From Rhizomonospora bruguierae (lineage in GTDB: Bacteria; Actinomycetota; Actinomycetes; Mycobacteriales; Micromonosporaceae): a DNA stretch of 64,000 nucleotides. A program made the translations under genes and the position numbers. Shown in pieces: positions 8,097 through 16,346 of the stretch. Below the pieces are notes generated by a model, which saw only the letters and a program-made list of their open reading frames with translations, ran no database searches and had not been told where the DNA came from. Numbering within the stretch: the first letter of the stretch is position 1; every line of letters begins with the position of its first letter. The stretch covers positions 1-64,000 of the forward strand of contig NZ_BBQH01000010.1 in NCBI RefSeq assembly GCF_018397995.1, in the 5' to 3' direction.

Positions 8097-8942
8097 ATGA
8101 CCGAGACGCTGGACCCGCGATTCGCCGACTACCTGACCACCAACCGAGACTTCGTCGATGCCGCCATCGCCGAGGCCGTCGCCGCACTCGACCTGCCCAC
8201 CGGCGGGCAGGTGCTCGACATGGGCACCGGAGCGGGCGGGGCGATACCCCACCTGGCCCGCGCCGTCGGCCGGACCGGCCGGGTGCTCGCCGTCGACCTC
8301 AACCCCGCGGTCACCGCCCTCGCCGCTGACCACGCCGACCGCGCCGGCGTGACCGACCGCGTCACCATCCGCACCGGTGACGCCACCGAACTGCTCACCG
8401 AGGCGGCGTACGACGCCATCTGGACCAGCGATGTCATCTGGCCCGGCAACTTCGACGACCCGGCCGCCGTCGTCGCGGCGATGGCGCGGGCGGTGAAGCC
8501 GCGCGGGGTCGTGGCGCTGTTCTACAGCAACTACTACCAGGCCAGCTTCCTGCCGGGGCAGTCCCGGCTGGAGCGCCTGCTGCGTACCGCGTCCGAACTG
8601 CGCTGGCAGTTGCCCGCCGACGGCCCGCAGCATTACGAACGCCACCTGGCCTGGCTGCTCGGCGCCGGTCTGCACGACGTACGGCTGCGCAGCTACCCCC
8701 GCATCGGGTTCCCCGTCGACGCCGACCCGACCATCCGCCCGTACCTGGAATCGGCGGTCTGGCCCGAACTGCGCGAATCGGCCGCCCGGTGCGGCGAGCA
8801 GGCCGGGCTGACAGCCGCCGAACTGTCCGAGGTGAAGCAACTGCTCACCCCGGGCAACCCACGCTACGTCGTGGATCAGCCCGGCTTCTTCATCATGCAC
8901 CCCACGATCCTGGCTACCGGACACCCACCCGTACCCAGCTGA
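8097..8942 (+). CDS. SAM-dependent methyltransferase, cluster-associated
   Basis: A 281-residue class I methyltransferase. Motif I is VLDMGTGAGGAIPHLARAVG, the ribose motif is VLAVDLNPAVTAL, and GDATELLTEAAYDAIW and VKPRGVVALFYSNYY follow. The C-terminal ~100 residues form a substrate region with no recognised motif. It is the only rightward gene in the cluster, and its start codon sits 7 nt after a -10 box inside a Fur-like operator. It is the fifth methyltransferase in 6 kb. Confidence 0.85.
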   Translation: MTETLDPRFADYLTTNRDFVDAAIAEAVAALDLPTGGQVLDMGTGAGGAIPHLARAVGRTGRVLAVDLNPAVTALAADHADRAGVTDRVTIRTGDATELLTEAAYDAIWTSDVIWPGNFDDPAAVVAAMARAVKPRGVVALFYSNYYQASFLPGQSRLERLLRTASELRWQLPADGPQHYERHLAWLLGAGLHDVRLRSYPRIGFPVDADPTIRPYLESAVWPELRESAARCGEQAGLTAAELSEVKQLLTPGNPRYVVDQPGFFIMHPTILATGHPPVPS

Positions 8943-9076
8943 ACCGACTGCCGGACGTTCCACCACGAGTTGTTCACACGGCGCGGCTCAGCGACGTCGA
9001 GGTGATCGACGATCAGGGCCAGATGCATCTGCTGGGGCACCTCCCGCGCGGCGCCACCGCGGCGGGGCGGAGTGGG
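8943..9076. other. Intergenic 3' region, possible coding remnant
   Basis: The gap between the convergent methyltransferase and lipoprotein genes. The plus frame reads open from about 8965 with a biased composition (VVHTARLSDVEVIDD), but it runs into the antisense of the lipoprotein gene and has no start signal. I see no terminator hairpin and cannot assign it. Confidence 0.25.
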
Positions 9077-10078
9077 TCAGCCGCGGACCAGGGCGGAGTC
9101 CGGGGCGGCGCGCAGCGGGGCGGTGTCGACCGCCTCGAAGTCGGCACCCGTGAGCCGGGTCAGCGGGGTCAGGTCCGCGTTCTGCCATCGGGAGTCCGCC
9201 TCGCCGGCCAACTCCCAGGCCGGGCCCTCACCGGCCACGATCACCCCGTACCGCCGCATGGCCTCCGCGATGGCCCGGGCGGCCGGGGGCAGGTCGGTGG
9301 TGTCGACGGTCGCCCGCAGGCGCAGGCGCAGGCCCAACTGGGGCAGCCGGCGGTCCTTCACCCGCGAGGACGAGTGCCGCGCCGGCCAGACGTACCCGGT
9401 GCGGGTACGCGGCACGGTGATCCGGATCGGGTGGGTGATGGCGCCGCCGACCGTCTCGTCGTACCGCACCAGGCCGGGCAGGACGGGCAGCCCGGCGTCA
9501 TCGGCGGAGGCCCAGCCCGCCGGGCGGAGGCTGTTGGCGGCCAGGTCGAAGATGGCGCCGGTCTCGGCATGCCAGGCGCCGCCGGCCTGGCGCCGGGCGT
9601 CGGAGAGTTCGTAGAGCCGGCAGCGGGAGGGCGAGTAGACGACCACGAGGTCGCCCCCGGCCGACGGGGGCAGCGGGTACGGGCCGGCGTCGCTCTCGGC
9701 GGAGCGCCGGAAGGTGACCGGCACGTCGGGCTGGTCGGCGTCGACCGTGGTCACGCGCACACCGCTGGTCGCCCCGAATCCCAGGCGCAGTGGCGCGCGG
9801 GCGCCGATGCTGGCCACGTAGTCGGCGGAGTCCGGGTGCGCCGGCAGGCCGGTGACCCGGGCGCGCCAGACGTTGGCCGGCGGGAACAGCGAGCAGGCGG
9901 GAGGCGTGGCGCTCGCGGTGGCGGCCGGCGCGTCGGTCGCGGAGGCGCTCGACGGGGCGGCCCCGGGTGCGGTGGGCACCGCCGTCGGCGACGTCGTCGT
10001 GCACCCGGCAAGAAGCAGACCCGCGGCCAGAGCCACCCCGGTGACTCGGGACGCGGCTGCGCGCACCTTAAACGGCAT
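9077..10078 (-). CDS. Secreted lipoprotein of unknown function
   Basis: About 333 residues. A signal peptide with a basic n-region (MPFKVRAAASRV) and a hydrophobic core ends in the lipobox LLAGC, followed by a Thr/Ala/Pro/Ser linker of about 40 residues. The remaining ~270 residues hold CSLFPPANVWRARV, DVPVTFRRSAESDAG, GYVWPARHSSS and RLRLRATVDTTDLPP. I recognise no domain; it is presumably anchored on the outer face of the membrane. The start could also be an ATG at 10108; the ATG at 10078 gives the most typical signal peptide. It is followed convergently by the metallophore cluster and is probably not part of it. Confidence 0.7.
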   Translation of the reverse strand: MPFKVRAAASRVTGVALAAGLLLAGCTTTSPTAVPTAPGAAPSSASATDAPAATASATPPACSLFPPANVWRARVTGLPAHPDSADYVASIGARAPLRLGFGATSGVRVTTVDADQPDVPVTFRRSAESDAGPYPLPPSAGGDLVVVYSPSRCRLYELSDARRQAGGAWHAETGAIFDLAANSLRPAGWASADDAGLPVLPGLVRYDETVGGAITHPIRITVPRTRTGYVWPARHSSSRVKDRRLPQLGLRLRLRATVDTTDLPPAARAIAEAMRRYGVIVAGEGPAWELAGEADSRWQNADLTPLTRLTGADFEAVDTAPLRAAPDSALVRG

Positions 10079-10152
10079 AACCGCACGGGTACCCCACGAC
10101 CGACCCATGTCAGGCATTCTGCGCCTTGCTCGACGAATGATAAACACGCCGA

Positions 10153-10827
10153 TCAATTCGCGAGAGCCCGCTCGATGCCCGGCTCCGGCCGGCCCAGGTG
10201 CACCGGGTCGCGCTCGGAGACGAGGTCGACCGCGGCCTTCACGGCGGCGCCGTACTCGCGCACGCTGCCGCGCACCCACGGCATCCGGTAGACCCGAACC
10301 GAGTCGTCGCCGACGCCGTACGCGTCCAGGCCGGCGCCCCGGCAGAGGGTGACCGCCCGGGCCACGTGGAAGCTCTGCGTCACCACGATCGCCCGGTGCA
10401 CCCCGAAAACGCGCACCGCGCGCTGGCAGGAGTCGTACGTGTCGAAGCCGGCGTGGTCGGCGACGATGCTGGTGCCGGGGACGCCGTGCTGGACCAGCCA
10501 CAGCCGCATCGCGCCCGGCTCGTCGTACTCCCAGCGCCCGTGGTCGCCGGAGACCAGGATCGCCCGCGCCTTCCCGGCGGTGAACAGCCGCCGCGCGAGT
10601 TCCAGGCGGGCGGCCAGGAACGGCGACGGGGTGCCGTCGACGTAGACCTGGGCGCCGAGCACGAGCACGACCGGCGCCTCGGGGACCGAGTCGACGTCGT
10701 ACAGGCGGTGGGCGGCGCCGGCCCGCATCCAGCCCACGCTGCCGGCGACGGTGGCCCCGCCCAACAGCGACAGGACCACGACCACGAGGACGGTGCGGCG
10801 CAGCCAGCGCCGGCGGCGGGACTTCAC
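10153..10827 (-). CDS. SanA/YdcF-like DUF218 membrane protein
   Basis: A 224-residue protein with a cytoplasmic basic start (MKSRRRRWLRR), one membrane segment at residues ~12-32, and then an extracytoplasmic DUF218 domain: VVLVLGAQVYVDGTPSPFLAARLELA, ILVSGDHGR, DHAGFDTYDSCQRAVRVFGV and VVTQSFHVARAVTLCR. E. coli SanA belongs to this family and affects envelope barrier function; the biochemical activity is not established. It lies downstream of the conserved MerR gene with a short gap and on the same strand. Confidence 0.85.
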   Translation of the reverse strand: MKSRRRRWLRRTVLVVVVLSLLGGATVAGSVGWMRAGAAHRLYDVDSVPEAPVVLVLGAQVYVDGTPSPFLAARLELARRLFTAGKARAILVSGDHGRWEYDEPGAMRLWLVQHGVPGTSIVADHAGFDTYDSCQRAVRVFGVHRAIVVTQSFHVARAVTLCRGAGLDAYGVGDDSVRVYRMPWVRGSVREYGAAVKAAVDLVSERDPVHLGRPEPGIERALAN

Positions 10828-10902
10828 CGCCCGATCATCCCATTGTCGGTGGTACCCCTGGGGCCCAGGCGACGACCCGGGCCGGTGCGGCGGCGAAACG
10901 AT

Positions 10903-11442
10903 TCAGCCGGCGCGGCGACGGGCGCGGCGGGCGGCCAGTTCGTCCCCGGTGAGGCCGGCCTCGATCGGCTCCGTGGTGACCTGGCCATCGGCGGCCGGCT
11001 CGCCCGGAAGGTGCGACAGCGAGCCCTGGATCTCCTTGAACGCCCCGCCGATCGCGATGCCGAACACACCCTGCCCGCCCTGCAGCAGGTCCACGACCTC
11101 CTCCGGCGAGCGGCACTCGTACACCGTGGTGCCGTCCGAGATCAACGTGATGCCGGCCAGATCCTCCACCCCGCGCGAGCGCAGCGCGTCGATCGCCTTG
11201 CGGATGTTCTGCAGCGAGACGCCGGCGTCCAGCAGCCGCTTGACCACCTTGAGCACGACCAGGTCGCGGAACGAATAGAGGCGCTGGGTGCCCGAACCTG
11301 ACGCGTCCCGGATGCTCGGCACGACCAGCCCGGTGCGGGCCCAGTAGTCCAGTTGCCGGTAGCTGATCCCCACGGCGTGGCAGGCGGTCACACCCCGGTA
11401 CCCGACGTTCTCGTAGCCGGCATCCGGTACGGCATCCACCAT
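10903..11442 (-). CDS. MerR-family regulator, Rv1830-like
   Basis: A 179-residue MerR protein. The N-terminal winged helix reads GISYRQLDYWARTGLVVPSIRD, then TQRLYSFRDLVVLKVVKRLLDAGVSLQNIRKAI. The C-terminal half is the conserved actinobacterial extension (LISDGTTVYECRSPEEVVDLLQGGQGVFGIAIG) and has no metal-binding cysteine cluster, so it is not a metal sensor of the MerR/CueR type. The equivalent in M. tuberculosis is Rv1830, in the same neighbourhood. GGAGG lies 6 nt before the ATG. It follows the nuclease gene by about 130 nt and may have its own promoter. Confidence 0.9.
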   Translation of the reverse strand: MVDAVPDAGYENVGYRGVTACHAVGISYRQLDYWARTGLVVPSIRDASGSGTQRLYSFRDLVVLKVVKRLLDAGVSLQNIRKAIDALRSRGVEDLAGITLISDGTTVYECRSPEEVVDLLQGGQGVFGIAIGGAFKEIQGSLSHLPGEPAADGQVTTEPIEAGLTGDELAARRARRRAG

Positions 11443-11472
11443 GACCTACCTCCCCGCGTCCGGCGACTACCC

Positions 11473-11497
11473 AACCCTATAGCCGAAATCGAGGGTT
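11473..11497 (-). promoter_or_regulatory. Candidate promoter and inverted repeat before the MerR gene
   Basis: A perfect inverted repeat AACCCT (11473-11478) / AGGGTT (11492-11497) with a 13-nt centre lies 31 nt upstream of the MerR start. On the minus strand it includes a TATAGGGT sequence usable as a -10 element. It could be an autoregulatory site; no clear -35 is seen. Confidence 0.3.
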
Positions 11498-11574
11498 ACC
11501 GGGGAGGGAAAGCCGCGACACGCCGCGCTCAGGTGACGACACGCCGGGCGCGCGGGCGGTGCGTCGGAGGTGGC

Positions 11575-12039
11575 TCAGCCGGCGAAGTCCTCCGGGCGGA
11601 CCTGCTCCAGGAACTCCCGGAACTTCTCGACCTCGTCCTCCTGCTCGTCCGGGATCACGATGCCCGCCTCGGTGAGCACCTGGTCGGCGCAGCGGATGGG
11701 GGCGCCGACCCGCAGCGCCAGCGCGATCGAGTCGCTGGGCCGGGCCGAGACCCGCACCCCGTCGCCGAGCAGCAGGTCGGCGTAGAAGACGTTGTCTTTC
11801 AACTCGGTTATCTCCACCGCCCGCAGCGGCGCGTTCAACGCGGCCAGGATGTCCCGCAGCAGGTCGTGGGTGAGCGGCCGGGCCGGCTTGACCCCCTGCT
11901 GCTCGTACGCGATCGCGGTCGCCTCCACCGCACCGATCCAGATCGGCAGGTAGCGGTCCCCTTCGACCTCTCTGAGCAGCACGATCGGCTGGTTGCTGGG
12001 CAGCTCCACCCGAACCCCGACCACGCTCAGCTCGCGCAC
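11575..12039 (-). CDS. DUF151 bifunctional nuclease family protein
   Basis: About 154 residues, homologous to M. tuberculosis Rv1829. Conserved segments are MRELSVVGVRVELPSNQPIVLL, RYLPIWIGAVEATAI, PLTHDLLRDIL, FYADLLL, and RVSARPSDSIALALRVGAPI, with an acidic C-terminal PDEQEDEVEKFREFL. Plant members are described as having both RNase and DNase activity; the bacterial role is not settled. The GTG at 12039 is preferred because the protein then begins exactly where mycobacterial relatives do, and a GGAGG precedes it. It sits between the two MerR genes, as in mycobacteria. Confidence 0.88.
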   Translation of the reverse strand: MRELSVVGVRVELPSNQPIVLLREVEGDRYLPIWIGAVEATAIAYEQQGVKPARPLTHDLLRDILAALNAPLRAVEITELKDNVFYADLLLGDGVRVSARPSDSIALALRVGAPIRCADQVLTEAGIVIPDEQEDEVEKFREFLEQVRPEDFAG

Positions 12040-12161
12040 CGCCGCCTCCGTGTCGTTGTCCCTTTCCCTGCACGGTACACGCGCCACCGGTACGACGCGC
12101 GCGTCGCAACCGCGCGGGAACCCTTACCCCGGCAACCCTACGTCACCGCGCCGAGCGCCCC

Positions 12162-12923
12162 TCAGCGGCGCAAGCTGTCCCGCAGACCGAGGCGCACCAG
12201 GGCACCGTGCAGCCGCTGCGACAGCCCCGCCAGCTCGCGCACCGCCTCCGCCACGCGCGCCTGCGCCGCCGGGTCACCCGGCCGCGCCAACGGCGCGATC
12301 ACCTGCGCGAACAGCCCCACCTCGCGGTCCGCCGAGGCACGGAACGCGCGCAGGTGCCGGGCCTCGATACCGTACCGGCTCAGCGCCGCGACCACCTCGG
12401 CGACCGCGAGCACGTCCGGGCCGTACCGGCCGGCCACCGGCGGCGGTACCAGGCCGAGGCCCTCGATCTCCACCAGCGCCCCGTCGGTGAGCCCGCTGCG
12501 CTCCAGCAACTCCGATCGCGTGACGGACGTCTCGCCGGCCGGCGCGGGCGGCGGGGCGTCCGGGTCCACCGCGACCAGCGCGGGGCGGCCCCGGGGCTGC
12601 TCCAGCGCCCCGGCCTCGAGCTGCTCGCGGATGACCCGCAGGGGCAGGTACTGGTCCCGCTGCGCGGCCAGCACGAACCGCAGGCGGGCCAGATCGTCCC
12701 AGGTGTACTTGCGGTACCCGGACGGCGTGCGGCGCGGCTCGACCAGCCCCTCCGCCTCCAGGAACCGCAGCTTCGAGATCGTCGTGTCGGGGAACTCCGG
12801 CCGCAGCTGGGCGAGCACCTCCCCGATGCTCATCAGCGCCTCGCCGCGGCCCTGCTCGCCACGGCGCTGGTCGCCGCGGACATGGCCGGCCCCGGAACGC
12901 GCCGCCGCCGCCGAACCAGTCAC
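12162..12923 (-). CDS. ftsR: MerR-like regulator FtsR (Rv1828 homologue)
   Basis: A 253-residue regulator whose winged helix reads SIGEVLAQLRPEFPDTTISKLRFLEAEGL, then EPRRTPSGYRKYTWDDLARLRFVLAAQRDQYLPLRVIREQL. It matches the Rv1828 / Corynebacterium FtsR family, where the protein lies next to the FHA gene garA/odhI and activates ftsZ in Corynebacterium. The C-terminal half (RSELLERSGL to LRDSLRR) is the regulatory domain. Its ATG at 12923 overlaps the garA stop (ATGA). A start at 12833 would remove a low-complexity N-terminus, but the overlap favours the longer form. Confidence 0.88.
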   Translation of the reverse strand: MTGSAAAARSGAGHVRGDQRRGEQGRGEALMSIGEVLAQLRPEFPDTTISKLRFLEAEGLVEPRRTPSGYRKYTWDDLARLRFVLAAQRDQYLPLRVIREQLEAGALEQPRGRPALVAVDPDAPPPAPAGETSVTRSELLERSGLTDGALVEIEGLGLVPPPVAGRYGPDVLAVAEVVAALSRYGIEARHLRAFRASADREVGLFAQVIAPLARPGDPAAQARVAEAVRELAGLSQRLHGALVRLGLRDSLRR

Positions 12924-13372
12924 GCCCGGCCGGCCTCCTCGTCCGGGCGCGGCCCGGCGATGAACACCAGCCGGAACTTGCCGATCTGCACCTCGTCGCC
13001 GCTGCTGAGGGTGGCCGCCTCCACCCGCTCCCGGTTGACGTAGGTGCCGTTGAGGCTGCCCACGTCCCGGACCGTGAACGTGCCCGACTCGCGGTGGAAC
13101 TCGGCGTGCCGGCGGGAGACGGTCACGTCGTCGAGGAAGATATCGCTGTCCGGGTGCCGCCCGCTGGTGGTCACGTCGTGGTCCAGCAGGAAGCGGGCGC
13201 CGGCGTTCGGGCCCCGGCGCACCACGAGCAGCGCCATGCCGGGCGGGAGCGACCCCGACATCCGGCTCGGGACGACATCGGCGTCCGGCCCCTCCAACAC
13301 CTCGTCGAGCGAGCCCAGATTCAACGTCGATGTGACGTCGAGCGGGGGGAACTCGTCCTCTGGGCGGGTCAT
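12920..13372 (-). CDS. garA: FHA-domain metabolic regulator GarA/OdhI
   Basis: About 150 residues. The disordered N-terminus holds the phosphorylation motif DVTSTLNLG, corresponding to the ETTS site phosphorylated by PknB/PknG in GarA. The FHA domain is canonical: SGRHPDSDIFLDDVTVSRRHAEF, DVGSLNGTYVNRE and SGDEVQIGKFRLVF. In mycobacteria and corynebacteria the unphosphorylated protein inhibits 2-oxoglutarate dehydrogenase and tunes glutamate metabolism. The ATG at 13372 gives a typical length; an upstream GTG at 13405 is possible but has no ribosome-binding site. Confidence 0.93.
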   Translation of the reverse strand: MTRPEDEFPPLDVTSTLNLGSLDEVLEGPDADVVPSRMSGSLPPGMALLVVRRGPNAGARFLLDHDVTTSGRHPDSDIFLDDVTVSRRHAEFHRESGTFTVRDVGSLNGTYVNRERVEAATLSSGDEVQIGKFRLVFIAGPRPDEEAGRA

Positions 13373-13507
13373 CTTCTCGGCCACCTCACGGTCGGGTACT
13401 TTCACGGGCGTCGTTCGGAACGGCCCCGAGCGGCGGACTGGAGGTCCGCACGCGCGGCGCTCGGTCGGTGGGGTCGTTCGTCGGTTGCCCGTCCGGTCGA
13501 CTGAGCG

Positions 13508-13537
13508 AGCCTAGCCAGGTGCGAAATCGGGGGTCAA
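13508..13537 (-). promoter_or_regulatory. Housekeeping-type promoter for garA-ftsR
   Basis: On the minus strand TTGACC (13532-13537) and TAGGCT (13508-13513) are separated by 18 bp. The start would fall near 13501, leaving a leader of roughly 100 nt before garA. This suggests garA-ftsR can be expressed apart from gcvH. Confidence 0.6.
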
Positions 13538-13601
13538 CCGGACGTGCGGACAACTGTGCTCGGTCGGGACGGGCGGGGTTGGCGGGGCCAGCGGGAGCGA
13601 C

Positions 13602-13982
13602 TCAGCCCTCGGTCAGCTGCCGGTAGGCCGCCGCGTCGAGCAGCTGGCCCACCGCCGCCGGATCCTCCGGCGCGATCTCGATCAGCCAGCCCTCGCCGTA
13701 CGGGTCCGAGTTGACCAGCTCGGGGGTGTCGGCGAGCGCGTCGTTGCGGGCCACCACGGTGCCCGAGACCGGCGCGTAGATCTCCGACACGCTCTTGGTC
13801 GACTCCACCTCGCCGAGGGAGGCGCCGGCGGCCACCGCCGTACCCGGCTCGGGGAGCTGGACGTAGACGATGTCGCCGAGCGAGTCCTGCGCGAAGTGGG
13901 TGATGCCCACCCGCGCCCGGCCGGCGCCGGCGTCGGCCACCCATTCGTGCTCGGCGGTGTACCGCAGCTGCTCCGGAATCAA
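13602..13982 (-). CDS. gcvH: Glycine cleavage system H protein
   Basis: A 126-residue lipoyl carrier. YTAEHEWV, RVGITHFAQDSLGDIVYVQLP, the lipoyl-lysine segment GEVESTKSVSEIYAP, and LVNSDPYGEGWLIEI are all present. It shuttles the aminomethyl group between the P and T proteins and is needed for lipoate metabolism. No gcvP or gcvT is nearby. The best start is TTG at 13982, giving a protein aligned with mycobacterial GcvH, 25 nt after the DUF881 stop; no in-frame ATG fits. Confidence 0.92.
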   Translation of the reverse strand: MIPEQLRYTAEHEWVADAGAGRARVGITHFAQDSLGDIVYVQLPEPGTAVAAGASLGEVESTKSVSEIYAPVSGTVVARNDALADTPELVNSDPYGEGWLIEIAPEDPAAVGQLLDAAAYRQLTEG

Positions 13983-14007
13983 CCATCTGTCCCATCGACT
14001 CGTCCGG

Positions 14008-15042
14008 TCACGAGACCGGCTTGGCGTACTGGAGGGTGGGCCGGCCGTGCAGCGCGGTGACATCCACCTCGCCGGCCGGACTGAAGATCACGGTACCGCC
14101 GGCCCCGCTCACCGACTCGACCACCCCGCCCGGGATGTTCAGCGCGGTGCGCATCGTCTCGGGGTCGCCGATCACCGTGATCGTGTACGGGGCGCGCAGC
14201 CGGACGCCGTCCACGATCACGTCGTCGTCCTTGTCCAGGAACGACGTGGACGCGATGATCCGCACCGCCTGCCCGTCGCTGCCCTGCACCTGCATCGCCT
14301 CGGCCTGCGCGCCGCGCAGCTCCTGCACGGCGTCGAGCAGCGCCTCGGCCCGGATCGGCTTGCGCACCGCCTCGAACCGCAGTCGCAGCCCCTGCCCCCG
14401 GGCCGGCAGCGTGCCGGCCAGGATGCCGAGCTGGTCGGCACGCTCGGTGGCGGCCTGCAACGCCGCCTCCCGCCCCTGCGCGCCCGAGTTCAGCTCCCGC
14501 TGGCTGTTCTCCAGCCGCGAGATGTCGTCCCGCAGGCGCTTGTCCTTGGCCTCCAGGTCGGACAGGATCCGGACCAGATCCTCCTGGCGCTGGGTGGCCA
14601 GGGTGGGGTCGGTGGTGTTGCTGCGCAACTGCACGACCAGGGTGAAGCCGAGCAGCGCGATGAGCACCGCGATGATCGCGCCGGCCCCGGTGAGCCGCTG
14701 CCGGAGCGCCGCAGCGAGGAGCGAGCCGTTCGCCCCGGCCACCGCGGCGAGGAGCGAGCCTCTCGGCCCGGCCGCCGGGGCGGGTTCACCGGCCGGCTCC
14801 GATGCCGCCGGCTCGCCCGCGGTGGCGGACTCCGACCGGGCAGATTCCGACCCGGAAGACAGCGACCCGGAAGACTCCGGTGCGGGCGGCTGCGACCCGG
14901 CCGGCTTTGGCTCGTCGGCCGGGTCCGGCGCCGCGGCCGGCCGCGGCGGGGTGATCGGCACGGTCTGCGCGTCCGGATCGGCGACGCCGTCGGCCCCGGC
15001 GCCGCCCGTCGGCAGGCGGGTGGTCTTCTCGTCGTCGGCCAT
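14008..15042 (-). CDS. DUF881 membrane protein, Rv1825-like
   Basis: A 344-residue protein. Residues 1-100 are an acidic Pro/Ser/Glu-rich cytoplasmic region with repeated Ser-Glu and Ala-Gly-Glu-Pro units. One membrane helix follows (AGAIIAVLIALLGFTLVVQL). Next is an extracytoplasmic coiled coil (ATQRQEDLVRILSDLEAKDKR to AATERADQL) and the DUF881 domain (GTLPARGQGLRLRFEAV, AMQVQGSDGQAVRIIAST, APYTITVIGDPETMRTALNIPGG). The function is unknown. It is one of two DUF881 genes around the small basic protein gene, as in M. tuberculosis, and probably forms a membrane complex with it. Confidence 0.88.
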   Translation of the reverse strand: MADDEKTTRLPTGGAGADGVADPDAQTVPITPPRPAAAPDPADEPKPAGSQPPAPESSGSLSSGSESARSESATAGEPAASEPAGEPAPAAGPRGSLLAAVAGANGSLLAAALRQRLTGAGAIIAVLIALLGFTLVVQLRSNTTDPTLATQRQEDLVRILSDLEAKDKRLRDDISRLENSQRELNSGAQGREAALQAATERADQLGILAGTLPARGQGLRLRFEAVRKPIRAEALLDAVQELRGAQAEAMQVQGSDGQAVRIIASTSFLDKDDDVIVDGVRLRAPYTITVIGDPETMRTALNIPGGVVESVSGAGGTVIFSPAGEVDVTALHGRPTLQYAKPVS

Positions 15043-15045
15043 CGG

Positions 15046-15378
15046 CTACGCCCGGAACAGGTGGCGGCGGATCGCCGCGACGTTGCCGAAGATCCGCACG
15101 CCGAGCACGACCACCACACCGGTGGACAGCTGCCCGCCGACCCCGAGCTGGTCGCCCACGTACACGATCACGCCGGCGACCAGGACGTTGGAGATGAACG
15201 AGATGACGAACTGCTTGTCATCGAAGATCCCGTCCAGCCGGGCGCGGATGCCGCCGAACACCGCGTCCAGCGCGGCGACCACCGCGATCGGCAGGTAGGG
15301 CTGCAGGCCCACCGGCACCGTCGGCTCCAACCAGATGCCGAGCCCGACGCCGACCAGCAGGGCGAAAACAGCGATCAT
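15046..15378 (-). CDS. sbp: Small basic protein, DUF1290, Rv1824-like
   Basis: A 110-residue integral membrane protein with three hydrophobic segments: [39 protein letters not shown] and FVISFISNVLVAGVIVYVG, ending with VRIFGNVAAIRRHLFRA. It belongs to the small-basic-protein family found beside DUF881 genes in Gram-positive bacteria. Its stop is 3 nt before the downstream DUF881 start, and its start overlaps the upstream DUF881 stop (ATGA), so the three genes are translationally coupled. Confidence 0.9.
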   Translation of the reverse strand: MIAVFALLVGVGLGIWLEPTVPVGLQPYLPIAVVAALDAVFGGIRARLDGIFDDKQFVISFISNVLVAGVIVYVGDQLGVGGQLSTGVVVVLGVRIFGNVAAIRRHLFRA

Positions 15379-16346
15379 CGGCCACCTTCCGTGGGAGCGG
15401 CGGAGGGGGATCCGGTCGGCGCCGGGGAGGACGCCGCCGGGCCGGACGAGGTGACGCCCGGGTGCAGGGGTGTGGCGTTGCGCAGCTGCGGCTCGGTCGC
15501 GCCGGGCAGGGTCACCTTCCCCACCCCGCGCACCTGGTACCCCATGCCGTGGGCGTCGGCCAGCGCCTTGAGCAGGTGCGCCACCGAGGAGGCCCGGAAG
15601 TAGTCGGCGAGGTCGTCCGGCCCGATGGCCGACACCTCGTACGGGCTGGTGACCGGGCGGAAATCGACCAGGATCGTCCCACCCGCGGCCCGGATCGTGG
15701 AGGTGGCGGTCAGCCGCTGCCCGTTCACCGCGACCGCCTCGGCGCCGCCGGCGAACAGGGCGTTCGCGATCTGCTGGAGATCCCGGTCGAGGACCCGCCC
15801 GGGATCGTTGCCGGACTTGCCGGTGATCGCGTCCTGGGACGAGGGCGCGTTGGCGACCCGCACCACGACGCCGCGCCCGCTCACCCGGGCCAGGCCGGTG
15901 GCCGCCTCCAGGTCGCGCAGCTCGGCCGCCTCGGTGCCGGACAGGGCCGCCGCCCGCTGCCGGGCGACCTCCTCGCGCAGCTGGTCGGCGTGGATCTGCA
16001 GGGTGTCCGTGTCGCGCTGCATCTCGTTGATCTGCCCGACCAGCCCGGCCCGGGCACGCGCCCGGTTCGGCTCGTCGGCCAGCGCGTGCCGGTACGCGAC
16101 GGCCAGCAGGAAGCCGACCAGCACCAGGACGATCGCGGTCAGCCCCCGGCCGGTGAGCCGCTCACGCGGGCCGGGCGGCCCGAGCCGCTCGCGCTGCCGG
16201 GCCGCCGCCGCGTAGCTCGGGTCCAGCGGGGTGCGAAACAGCTCGGTGAGGAAGTCCGCCGGGTAGCGACCGCCGCGGGTGCCGCCGTATTCGCTGGGTG
16301 CGGCCGGGTCGGAGTTCGGGTCGAACTCCTCCTTCGGCCCACTCAC
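15375..16346 (-). CDS. DUF881 membrane protein, Rv1823-like
   Basis: A 323-residue protein starting at a GTG whose GTGA overlaps the phosphatidyltransferase stop. The cytoplasmic N-terminus (~75 residues) includes [22 protein letters not shown] membrane helix follows ([18 protein letters not shown]), then a coiled coil ([17 protein letters not shown]), and the DUF881 core ([61 protein letters not shown]). It ends in a Ser/Pro/Ala-rich tail. It is a paralogue of the gene at 14008. Confidence 0.88.
   Translation of the reverse strand: MSGPKEEFDPNSDPAAPSEYGGTRGGRYPADFLTELFRTPLDPSYAAAARQRERLGPPGPRERLTGRGLTAIVLVLVGFLLAVAYRHALADEPNRARARAGLVGQINEMQRDTDTLQIHADQLREEVARQRAAALSGTEAAELRDLEAATGLARVSGRGVVVRVANAPSSQDAITGKSGNDPGRVLDRDLQQIANALFAGGAEAVAVNGQRLTATSTIRAAGGTILVDFRPVTSPYEVSAIGPDDLADYFRASSVAHLLKALADAHGMGYQVRGVGKVTLPGATEPQLRNATPLHPGVTSSGPAASSPAPTGSPSAAPTEGGR

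Noticed and set aside
7239-8966. A 575-codon minus frame across two methyltransferases
   Set aside because: It overlaps two well-supported genes and contains no recognisable domain.
13602-13995. Glycine riboswitch or full glycine-cleavage operon at gcvH
   Set aside because: Only gcvH is present, tightly following the DUF881 gene; no aptamer-like region precedes it.
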